Shown here piece after piece: positions 48,301-56,560 of a stretch of DNA of 64,000 nucleotides (positions within the stretch are counted from its first letter, which is position 1; every line of letters starts with the position of its first letter). The translations under genes were made by a program, and so were the position numbers. The notes under the pieces are model-generated. The model ran no database searches. It had not been told where the DNA came from and saw only the letters and a list, made by a program, of their open reading frames with translations. Source of the stretch: Mytilus galloprovincialis (lineage: Eukaryota; Mollusca; Bivalvia; Mytilida; Mytilidae); the NCBI RefSeq assembly GCF_965363235.1, contig NC_134843.1, positions 65,263,865 through 65,327,864 on the forward strand, in the 5' to 3' direction.

Positions 48301-48317
48301 TTGAAATAGATCAATGA
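38741..48317 (+). CDS. UNC93A-like membrane protein, copy B (six exons)
   Basis: Coding exons are 38741-39308, 39674-39822, 42703-42942, 45193-45328, 46362-46493 and 48070-48317, giving an intact 490-residue protein. Family evidence is as for copy A: the LQSTLNKDEGLGTGGLAVVY block, HLGCKWT, SDIWGNIISS, YSGMEQAFITGDYTK, NVGYVMICFG and EAAFSNYKLWE. The luminal loop again carries NTT and NNS sequons. This copy is the most diverged: exon 4 differs from copy A at 10 of 45 residues, and an aspartate shared by A, C and human UNC93A is cysteine here (about residue 342). The C-terminal tail differs too, ending VNVEIDQ. An in-frame ATG at 38714 could add nine residues, but it lies upstream of a conserved acceptor-like TTTTAG, so I prefer 38741. 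Introns hold several transposon remnants. AATAAA occurs at 48526-48531 and 48559-48564 as candidate poly(A) signals. Confidence 0.92.
39674..39822 (+). CDS. UNC93A-like copy B, exon 2
   Basis: Acceptor ATTTAG ends at 39673; donor GTTTGT at 39823. Encodes DIWGNIISSTVFAVTPGN and the glycosylation-sequon loop. 149 nt. The intron before it is only 365 bp. Confidence 0.92.
40103..40384. mobile_element. MITE with GGCAGCAACCATTTGATTTT ends
   Basis: The left end TTAGGCAGCAACCATTTGAT and the right end ATCAAATGGTTGCTGCCTTA are inverted; G and C runs follow inside (near 40120-40152 and 40351-40360). Nested within the 39910-41463 element. Confidence 0.85.
40645..40695. mobile_element. Short MITE-like repeat (GGATCCGCCACTG end)
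   Basis: GAGGCGGTTTAGGAGGG paired with CTGGATCCGCCACTG; a short relative of 7108 and 15692. Confidence 0.5.
41741..41815 (+). repeat. Dispersed repeat, GACAACTCTCC family
   Basis: AAAAAAGAAGATAAGATATG, ATTGCCAATGAGACACTCTC, CACAAGAGACCAAATAACAC. Confidence 0.78.
41946..42470 (+). mobile_element. Possible TTAA-type element, one end seen
   Basis: TTAAGGAGGCTCCTGGGTAT resembles the ends of the TTAA MITEs at 43100 and 51597, but I could not find an inverted partner. The body is AT-rich and non-coding. Confidence 0.3.
42703..42942 (+). CDS. UNC93A-like copy B, exon 3
   Basis: Acceptor TTACAG ends at 42702; donor GTATTT at 42943. Encodes VYTLCGIFVGCAVVAF through YSGMEQAFITGDYTK, 80 residues, phase 0. 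Confidence 0.92.
43100..43316. mobile_element. TTAA-flanked MITE, intron 3 of copy B
   Basis: TTAAGGAGGTAGACCTAGGT at the left and ACCAAGGTCTACCCCCTTAA at the right are inverted with two mismatches. TTAA at both ends is the target site of piggyBac-type transposition. 217 bp, non-coding. Confidence 0.78.
43545..43745 (-). repeat. Dispersed repeat, GACAACTCTCC family, reverse
   Basis: GGCCGTTAGTTTTCTCGTTT, GTTGTCTCATTGGCAATCAT, ACCACATCTTCTTTTTTATA. Confidence 0.78.
44026..44935 (+). repeat. 365-bp tandem array, 2.5 copies, intron 3 of copy B
   Basis: Unit starts at 44026, 44390 and 44755. Each begins CTCATC-T/G-TAGATAC and holds a CGCGCGTTTCGTC-family copy (GACGCGC-TCCCGTCCAC, CGACGCCCGAATCC), then ACCAGCAGTGGCATCGACCC before the next unit. 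The third copy is cut near 44935. Confidence 0.92.
45193..45328 (+). CDS. UNC93A-like copy B, exon 4 (diverged)
   Basis: Acceptor CTTTCAG ends at 45192; donor GTAAGA at 45329. Encodes SYVSCTIGIWNVGYVMICFG, then AVCAICSWGFGRLVQFVGH. The AVCAICS block carries Cys where copies A and C have Asp (VVDAICS). The frame is intact, 136 nt. Confidence 0.9.
45530..46130 (+). repeat. Dispersed mytilid repeat (CCTGGTTTTATAGC family), long copy, intron 4 of copy B
   Basis: AAAAATACTGAATTCAAAGT, CTGACTTGGTACAGAGAC, AAGCCTGGTTTAATAGCTAG and a long A-rich body with CAAGTACAGAGCCACGTC. No coding frame. Confidence 0.7.
46362..46493 (+). CDS. UNC93A-like copy B, exon 5
   Basis: Acceptor GTTTCAG ends at 46361; donor GTAAAA at 46494. 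Encodes AFLSHGGTLISLLLWQP through WGIGDAVMQTQIN. 132 nt as in the other copies. Confidence 0.91.
46545..46625 (-). repeat. Dispersed repeat fragment, GACAACAACCCGACC family, reverse
   Basis: GTCGGATTGTTGTCTCTTTG, ACACATCCCCATTGC, close to the same position relative to exon 5 as the fragment in copy A intron 5 is to exon 6. Confidence 0.6.
46630..48065. other. Rest of intron 5 of copy B
   Basis: 47372-47640 is a diverged GGCAACAGTAG-family copy (AAACAGAAGTATACAGCTGT, CCTGACTTGGTACAG). Nothing else recognised. Confidence 0.5.
48070..48317 (+). CDS. UNC93A-like copy B, exon 6 (terminal)
   Basis: Acceptor TTCTTCAG ends at 48069. Encodes LYGYLFTTNIEAAFSNYKLW and a tail DRRDKCKKGDFQKVNVEIDQ, stop TGA 48315-48317. 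The NNT sequon of A and C in LFTNNTEAAF is lost (TNI). Confidence 0.92.
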
Positions 48318-48565
48318 TGTCTGTTATATTTAGGATCGGTATATAACTGTTGTGGTGCTGTTTATTTATTATTAATTTGTTTTAAATCATTTTCATGTAA
48401 AACATGTTTTGTTGTTATTCAATTTTAACATTTTGTCATGCAAAATGTCATCTACTAGATGTAAAACATCTTATTATTAGTAATCTTTAAATAACATTGT
48501 TTCAAGAAATGCATACAAGTCTAGTAATAAACTTATATATATATGCATTGATCTCCTCAATAAAA

Positions 48566-48724
48566 CAAGACTTATATTTAGATACGCAAGGCGCGCGTTT
48601 CGTCTTCATTATAGTCATCAGTCGAGTTCGAATCAAAACATTTATAAAGCCAAAGCAATCACGATACAAAAGTCAATGAGAATCAAAATTCTAAGAGGCA
48701 TTGAAAAATCTGACTTCAGTAATC
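48566..48724 (+). repeat. Dispersed repeat, CGCGCGTTTCGTC family, just downstream of copy B
   Basis: ATTTAGATACGCAAGGCGCG, CGTTTCGTCTTCATTATAG, CAAAATTCTAAGAGGC. Starts right after a candidate AATAAA (48559). Confidence 0.65.
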
Positions 48725-49059
48725 CATATCTGTGGAATGGTGAAAGAATAATTTAGTTTTCGAATTGATCAGCATTATACATATAATAGATTTTAGACAA
48801 AGGAGCAGAGTACCTGGTTTGTGATACCCTCGTGGATTAATTAAAGAATTTAAAATACAAAGGGAAAATTTTATTTTATTGAGACACTGTTTTGTTAACT
48901 TTGAGATTTATTGTGTTGTTTTATTGTTTCATTGAGTAGCATTTTCATTTAAACGTGTTCATATCTCCTTTAATTTATTAATATTTATTTTATCTTTTAT
49001 CTGTATCACATGGTAACACTTTTACTATATCTCTGTGAGCTTTCGACATATTTTTATAG

Positions 49060-49077
49060 ATCATGATTCATTACAAG
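49060..49077 (+). other. Microexon-like segment, copy 1 (donor lost)
   Basis: After TTTTATAG come 18 nt (ATCATGATTCATTACAAG) followed by GAAGTT instead of GT. Homologous to 50559 and 52641, within a diverged segment of about 150-200 bp. Confidence 0.3.
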
Positions 49078-49324
49078 GAAGTTGAATCAACAGTAAACAC
49101 ATTCGTTATTATATATTGGCTTTCCAATGGCCAATCAAAGTGCATGGATGCGTATTAACGCTTGTATTGTACGTTACTATATATTATCAATTTTTGATTC
49201 CAATATCTAGCATGCTTTTGGTCTTATTGAGAGAAAATACTTTACAAAATGATAAAACAGTGAATTGTATTTTATGCTCCGTAAAATAGAAAAACGCACC
49301 GCATTTGTATGATTCATATCGTAT

Positions 49325-49400
49325 GGATAACAACTGTCATATTCCTGACTCATGTAGAAAATGGTGAATAAAACCTGGTTTTATACCTTGTAAAACCTCT
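49325..49400 (+). repeat. Dispersed repeat fragment (CCTGGTTTTATA family)
   Basis: AACAACTGTCATATTCCTGA, TGTAGAAAATGGTG, AAACCTGGTTTTATACC. Confidence 0.7.
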
Positions 49401-50558
49401 CACTTGCATCATTTTTGTGACCTGAGGAAAGAAATAAATGAAGCCGTCATGTTTGCAATAGGTCCTTATTTCAAGAAAGATCAAAATTTCATTCGACAAT
49501 TTGATGTTGACTTCAAGTTTGGGGTTTTGGTTTATTGTTTTGTTTAACTGCTGTATCAATGAAGCATTCCATAGTTTCATTAGTTTTTAAACGTGTATTT
49601 GATTGTGACAATAAAGCCAACTGATATACCACAATATGCTTTTGTCAAAATTAAAAAATACTAAAACAAAATTTTCAGCCATTTTGTTCTACAGACTATT
49701 TGTAAGTCATCTGTTTCTAAGATTATTACCCTGCATTATAGTTTTATAATAATATTTTATCGACTCTTAACAAATTTTGAATTAGACAAACACTGAAGTC
49801 ATTGCATATTCGGTTGCTTTTGCAAATGGTAACGTGATACTCCGAATCTGATATCGAAAACGGTAACAATGTACAGATGTGGAACGGGAACCCAATTATT
49901 TGCCCCATTGGAACGCATTGAAAATCATAGTAAATACATAGGGTCCTGTTCAATAAATAATTTTGATAGCCACCTTGGGACTTCTGCTTCATGTTAGGCA
50001 TTCATTTTAAAGTGTCTAAGCACAATCTCAGTTCCTCATGACCGGCATTCCTTTGCAAAAATTTGTTTTTATTGACAACAGGGTCAGTCTGTCTACTTCC
50101 GGGGAAGAATAAAGGCTAGAATTTAGGCAATTTACCCTATGTACTGACGCCAGATTACATTTAAATCAATCAAAATTTTTACAGAAATTCAAACTAGAAA
50201 GCCTACCAACCCTTTCAAATAAATCTACATTCAGTTACAGAACTAGTGAAATAATAACACTACACAATTTATAACAAAAGTTATATATATTTTTTAAGAA
50301 CTACATTCGTGGGTACCGGACTGGTTGCCCTAACTGGGATCCTATTCCATGTGTGTAAGTAAAATATATAATATGGATACTTACTTATTGTAGAAGATCG
50401 TATATTGACCTCTAAATAAGTATTGTTATAATATTTTGTTGGGTTGCTTTTGTGTGTTCAAATGCCAGTTTATCAATATGTAGGTGTTTTATCTCTTATC
50501 TATATCACATGATAATGCCTACTCTATATTAGTGTACGCAATCACTAAATTGTTTCAG

Positions 50559-50576
50559 ATTCTGATTCATTACAAG
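50559..50576 (+). other. Microexon-like segment, copy 2
   Basis: TTGTTTCAG, then ATTCTGATTCATTACAAG, then GTAGGTTCATGA: acceptor, 18 nt, donor. The flanks are homologous to 49060 and 52641. Confidence 0.35.
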
Positions 50577-51596
50577 GTAGGTTCATGAATAATTTGAAAA
50601 AAAAAATATTTATCGTAAAACTATGCATAATAATGACTTTTCCAATTAAAGGGCATACATGCGTTGAACAGCTTTTAATAGTTTTTGCCTTTTTAAACTG
50701 GAAAGTGTTGCAGTTAATTTACTTAAAGTGCTTAATGTCGCGAGAGGGCACATATTAAAGAATCAATTAGCACAACGTTTTGCGAGAGGATATTTACAAA
50801 ATCTTAAATGATATCACAGTATTAAATATACTGTTCAAAAAGACGTTCACTTTGTCATATTCAAGACTAAAAACTTGTACAACAATAAAATTACTAAATA
50901 GTTAACATAAAATAAGTACATCGTCGAGTTTCAATGTAGTGCAATTACAAGTTACTCAATACACATAACATAATTCATCATGGAAACAGCACACTCAATT
51001 TGGTAAATTTCGTTTTGTATATTGTATCAGGATTAATTAACGGATAAGTGCTGTCAAAGAACCTATAAGACGTTTCAAGGTTTCCTTGGATGTGTTACGG
51101 ACGCAATAATTATTTGATTGACTGATATGGAGTATATTTGTCACAGATATTAATATTTTCCAATTGAGGTCTCGCGCATATGGTATAACCGAATACGATT
51201 TATCACCACATTCGGACTTTTCATGCGCACAAGACGAGTGCTACCAGCAAGACAGTGTTGGTTTACAATACAGGAGCTCCATGTGTCGACGCAAAATTCG
51301 TAATGCTAAATCTCAAGTTATATTTTAGTGCTTTGTAGGTTATTGTTTGTATTTTCGTAGTTTTTTTTATATTTCATTATTGTACTCTTTGACTTTTTTA
51401 TTTTATTTCCCCCTTATTGTTATTTTCCCTTTAAATCAATATATAAAGATGTTGTTTTACACTTTACTGAGATTGACAAAAGGAAAAGCAATGTCTATTT
51501 AATTATATCTCTCTTTTTTCCCTAAAGTTCTTTACAATTTGTTACAATGAAAATCATATGATGAATAATAATGAATTTATAAACATAAAACAAATA

Positions 51597-51877
51597 TTAA
51601 GGTGGTACCCAACACTTTCACTAAAATTAATTTGGCTTGTTTAATTTTCATAAAATTTTGTCAAAGTATTTACTTTGACACTTTAACAAAAATAAAAAAA
51701 TTTAAAAAATTTTGAACCAACCGTTTTGTCAGAAATACTACACTGGTTATATAGCAATTTGACAAACACCAATTTTGATCATTGAGAAGCTTCATATTCC
51801 TTGTACAACACAACGTAATTAAAACGTTAAGCTGACTTTACAGAGTTATCTCCCTGTAGTGTTAGGTACCACCTTAA
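51597..51877. mobile_element. TTAA-flanked MITE, 281 bp
   Basis: TTAAGGTGGTACCCAACACT at the left and AGTGTTAGGTACCACCTTAA at the right are inverted with one mismatch. TTAA ends suggest a piggyBac-type target site. It shares GAGTTATCTCCCTG with the 43100 element. Confidence 0.85.
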
Positions 51878-51884
51878 ATTAGAA

Positions 51885-52560
51885 AGTGAGTGCACTCGCA
51901 ACACAATACGCCACTTCAAAATACTATACAGCGTATTGCTATGTTGAGGTCAGTAAATAAGTTCGACTGTCTTTTCTTGCAACCGAATACCCTATGGAAA
52001 CATTTATAACATGAGTAAAAGATTATAAACTTCATAAAGTTTTCCATGGCACCCTGTGTCTCAGGTTCGATTGCTTGCCAGTGCAAAAATGTTGTGTCGA
52101 TTGCCGAAAACCTTTTTCTTTTTACAGTAAAAAACGGTTATTGTTTTTTAAATATCTAAACTAAAAAAGTTATTTCATGTTCTTGAAACTTTTATTTCCA
52201 ATTGGGAACATTCTATGATTGTTTAACAAAGTAATTGATGTTTAAGATGTAAAGTATACTTCATCTAATTGTTGAATTTAAAAACAATCATTTATCCACA
52301 TTATTAGTAAATAAATATGAGAAAATGAAGAAGACGAAAAAACAATGTTTTTAAACACTTTGGTCTTGATAATGACTTATAATTAAAAAACAAAAAGTCT
52401 GTCCGAATTACATTAACGTTTAAAATACTTATTAATCACCTTGAAAACAGACACAACCTTTATGTTCACGCTGCCTACAACTACGGAATTTTGTTTTTGT
52501 TTATGTTTTTTTTTTTTGTTAGATTGTCTTCTTAATGGACACATTAATTGTATTCCTGGT
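51885..52560. other. Intergenic DNA, nothing recognised
   Basis: AT-rich, no open frame with support. Confidence 0.4.
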
Positions 52561-52640
52561 ATTTATAGTTAGGTATTTTATCATATCACGTGATGACACC
52601 TTTGTTTATCTCAATTACCTATCGACAAATTTATTTTTAG

Positions 52641-52658
52641 ACTTTGATTCATTTCAAG
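52641..52658 (+). other. Microexon-like segment, copy 3
   Basis: TTTATTTTTAG, then ACTTTGATTCATTTCAAG, then GTAGGTTCATCA. Upstream CATATCACGTGATGACACC parallels TATCACATGATAATGCC before copy 2. Confidence 0.35.
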
Positions 52659-52664
52659 GTAGGT

Positions 52665-54050
52665 TCATCAGCAATACTTCACCTGTTTCGATATAAACTA
52701 CTGAAGTATCCAGTGTAAATGCATAACTTTGCTCAAAATATTCTAATGATATGTATTTCCAAAGAAGTTTACAAACCATAAGTGTAAAATTGTACCTTAA
52801 AAAATGTTGCAGCGTCTTACCATGCTCCATGTGCGTTTGTAAATGGACCTACCTTTTAAATAGAAGCATATATTCTTATCTTACCTACTAATCATTTCTA
52901 GGTATATCATTGGTTGAATGCGACCGCTTTGGGGTCGTTTTATATTTCATATGGGGATAGTAGGCGTGGTTTATTTCAATACACGTTTAGTAGTGATGTT
53001 ACGTCCCTTTATATAAACAACATTAAGTTGAGGACAAATATAATGAAACATCAAGAAATTGATGATGAAAGAATGAAAATAAATGCAACAAAAATCAAAC
53101 ATAAATACAAATATTTCAAAGTTAAAAGATCTATAATTAATTTCATGTTATGTTTTGAGAATTGATGTTTTTAGAATATAGTTGTGCTCGTTACCTTTCA
53201 TATACATTGTTAAGGTTTATGACCCCTTCTATAGCCATTTTTGTAAGAATTTTTCAAACATCAATTGTATCAAAACTACAGCTATAACGAATAATTGAGA
53301 CAGGCCATTTTGTACATTTACTAGGGGGAAACTTGATGCAAAGCATTATTATTTACTGATTCATTGCATTTAATAGAAAAAGAGTACTTTGTGGCAAATA
53401 AACATAGATTTTTATAGAAAATCCAAAGCCTTCAATACAGAGATTTTTGTTATAAAATTGAAAAACATAGATTACTCACTTGCTTTTCTATGACGTGCTA
53501 GTGTTTATTTTTTACAAAAAGTTCTAACCAACCTGTAAATTCCAAAATACCTCGTGCAGAGTCACTAAAGTCGAGCACACCCTACTTGATTTGGTCCATA
53601 TTTTCATTTGTGTTAACCAATAACTACATTAATAAACTTGTTTTAATATGCTAGCACTGCATGCAATAATCCTATATCTATCAGTCATCAAACTGCCAAA
53701 TATGATAGTACAAGGATAAATACTGTGGATTTTCTATAAAACTTCCATATGTTTAGCATTGAATCAACAGAAGGGTACATAATCCTTAAAGCTAACAAGT
53801 TGCATATTTCTGGCATTTGTTTTTTGTATAGAACAATGGAAATATGTTCATAACACTGAAAACTGTATCACTTTGATACGCCGCTAGTTTAAATGCAACA
53901 TAATCAAAAAGTTGATAAGATAAATCGTTAAGACACTAGCAAACTATGAAATTAATATTATTCATTTATTCATACATGTATGCATGACTTCATTTAAACT
54001 GCGTTTTATTGTGCGTGTTGTTGTGTGTTTGTTTAATCTACATTGGCGAG
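52665..54050. other. Intergenic DNA, no gene seen
   Basis: The open frame 52914-53165 shows no domain; the region is AT-rich. Confidence 0.4.
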
Positions 54051-54054
54051 AGGT

Positions 54055-54365
54055 ATAGATGGAGTGTTAAGATCTCATTAAACATGTTTAACCCCAACGC
54101 ATTGTTGTGCCTGTCATAAGTCAGGCGCCTTCCGCCTTTGTTAGTCCTGTATATATATTTTTTTTAAATTTTAATTCATTTAAATGTTAAGAATTTTAGT
54201 ATGACGTCCATTTTCGCTGAACTAGTACACATTTTTGTTTAGGGGCCAGCTGAATTCCGCTTCCGACTGCAGGATTTTCTAGCTGCGTTTAAGACCAATT
54301 GTTAGACTTCTTTGGTCGGGTTGTTATCTCTTTGACACATTCCCCAGTTACATTCTCAATTGCAT
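54055..54365 (-). repeat. Dispersed repeat, GACAACAACCCGACC family, reverse
   Basis: TTAAACATGTTTAACCCCAA, AGTATGACGTCCATTTTCGC, GGTCGGGTTGTTATCTC and GACACATTCCCCAGTTAC. Confidence 0.75.
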
Positions 54366-54787
54366 GTACTATGTTTGTATATGTGTAGGAATTTTATTCC
54401 TCTTTGGCTGTAAATAATTCCATATAGATACAACTAAACTATGTAAACAGACTGTACTTAGCTAACGTGAGCAATAGATTAGACGCGGTACATGCATCCG
54501 GAATCATAACAACACCGATCAGGTTCATACAGATGATCGAAGTATGTTAATGTATCTTAAACTTATCAATTAGGAAACGTGCACTGTTTATTTTAATAAA
54601 ATTCTAAATTGTGGTAATGTCAAAATTACGAATACCAAGCATAGTCTCAGTGTAGTGCAATTTTGAATTTAGTAAAATACACAAACTTGTATTCGCTGTT
54701 GTAACAACAAAAATAATTTTGGCTTGTAAACTGTCAATCCTTTATTATAGAACTATAACAAAATATTTTCATTCAAACAGCATAAAT

Positions 54788-54905
54788 AAATAAAGGCAAC
54801 AGTAGTATATCGCTGTTCGAAACTTATAAATCGATTGAGAAAAAAAAACAACTCCGGGTTACAAATTAAAACTGAGGGAAACGCATCAAATATAAGAAGA
54901 TGAAC
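54788..54905 (+). repeat. Dispersed repeat fragment, GGCAACAGTAG family
   Basis: AAATAAAGGCAACAGTAGTA, TATCGCTGTTCGAAAC, AAACTGAGGGAAACGCATC. Confidence 0.75.
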
Positions 54906-54909
54906 AATT

Positions 54910-55815
54910 TAATAATTTTACCATGTTTGTTACCTATTTATACTAAAGTTCGACAAAAAAAGACGCATAGTTGATTGACCTAAAGCGTTATGCAGTATTC
55001 AAAATTCCATTTCCATTTAATTTAAAAGATAAACTTGGATATACAGATTACAAATGTCTCTTACTGATCTTATAATCTGATGATGAAATTACGATAGTCA
55101 ATCAAAAACATTCATCAAACAGTACTGACTAGTTTCAGAAAATATTTTTTTTTTATCATAAGCATTAAAATGTATTTTCTGGTTCTCTCCATGTTTGTAA
55201 TACTTGTATAACGATATACATTGTATACACATAATTATGATATATGCGTGGCAAAACTGATCATCGAAAACGGGACATTCCGGAAATAATTGATGTAAAA
55301 TGGATGCTATTGGTACACATATCATTACAAAGTAAACACGGGTTGTTTGTGGTTACCATTATCTCCTCACAGACTACACCTGCTATTCGAATATACAAAA
55401 GAAAGCATCAACCCTTGGAAAATGGAAAATAGAATGTTCCATTTCATTTACAGACACAAGGGTAAAATTTTATAATCATGAAGTAACGTATGTGGGATCT
55501 GCCTTTTTACTGCTTAAATTCTATTTATTGAAAAATATACTTCAAACTCCATAAGGGTTTTGGAATAAGAATGTCTTTAACATTAAAACTTAATGATATA
55601 TTATTTGACTTCTTTTTACAGATTTCACCGACTGTATTTTGAATATACACGTAGAAGAGGTTGTCAATGTGTTACAACCCCTGATATGTTATAGATAATT
55701 GTCGTTTTTGTAACATATTTGTACAATCTTTTCGAACTACATTCTAGAACTATTTGTAATACGTTAATAACGGCGAATCGCTAGAAAATAACTTTAAGAG
55801 TTCTGAATATTTGCT
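54910..55815. other. Upstream region of copy C, no other gene seen
   Basis: Nothing recognised before the candidate TATA box at 55820. Confidence 0.4.
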
Positions 55816-55819
55816 GGCA

Positions 55820-55825
55820 TATAAA
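55820..55825 (+). promoter_or_regulatory. Candidate TATA box of copy C
   Basis: TATAAA, 138 bp upstream of the first in-frame ATG of copy C. No acceptor-like AG intervenes near the start codon, so an unspliced 5' leader of about 110 nt is plausible. Sequence pattern only. Confidence 0.3.
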
Positions 55826-55962
55826 ACTCTAGCAGAGATTATATCTGAACGATTGCATAGCGGTGGATACTAGAATTTTACTTTAATGTCCCAACTTATT
55901 ACTATAATGAAGATTTCGCCATTTTGACAACTTGACTGTTAAATTTGCGGGTTTTTATCTTA

Positions 55963-56560
55963 ATGTCGAATATGGAAGAACAGATACTTGGACTGGAAAA
56001 TAATAAAACCTCATCACTTTCCATGGGCTATGGGAGTGTGGAATCGCCTAAAAATCCTCAACCACCGTTTAACAAAGACGACGAGCCTCATCAAAAAACA
56101 GATCCTGTACCAATCGGGAAGACGAAGATTCTTAAAAATGTTCTTGTTGTCAGTATTGGATTTATGTTCCTATTCACTTCATTCCAGTCTCTATCTAATC
56201 TCCAAAGTACATTAAACAAAGACGACGGACTCGGAACAGGTGGATTGTCTGTTGTATACGGCGCCCTTGTTGTATCCTGTATGCTATTTCCATCTTTTGT
56301 TATCGCGCACCTTGGATGCAAATGGACTGTGGCACTATCAATGTGGTGTTATATTGTCTATATGGCTTTAAATTTTTACGCCGTATGGGAGACAATTATA
56401 CCAGCTTCAATAATTGTTGGATTAGGCGCAGCTACTTTATGGTCCGCTAAGTGTTCGTATCTTACACAACTTGCTGTGTGGTATGCTAGATTGACAGGTG
56501 CATCAAAAGATGACGTTATTAATAGATTTTTTGGTTTTTTCTTCATGATATTTCAAACAA
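55963..56560 (+). CDS. UNC93A-like copy C, exon 1
   Basis: Long polar N-terminus followed by the first hydrophobic segments (ILKNVLVVSIGFMFLFTSFQ onward) to FFMIFQT. Donor GTAAGT at 56561, phase 1. The start choice lies between ATG 55963 and ATG 55972, three codons apart. Confidence 0.91.
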
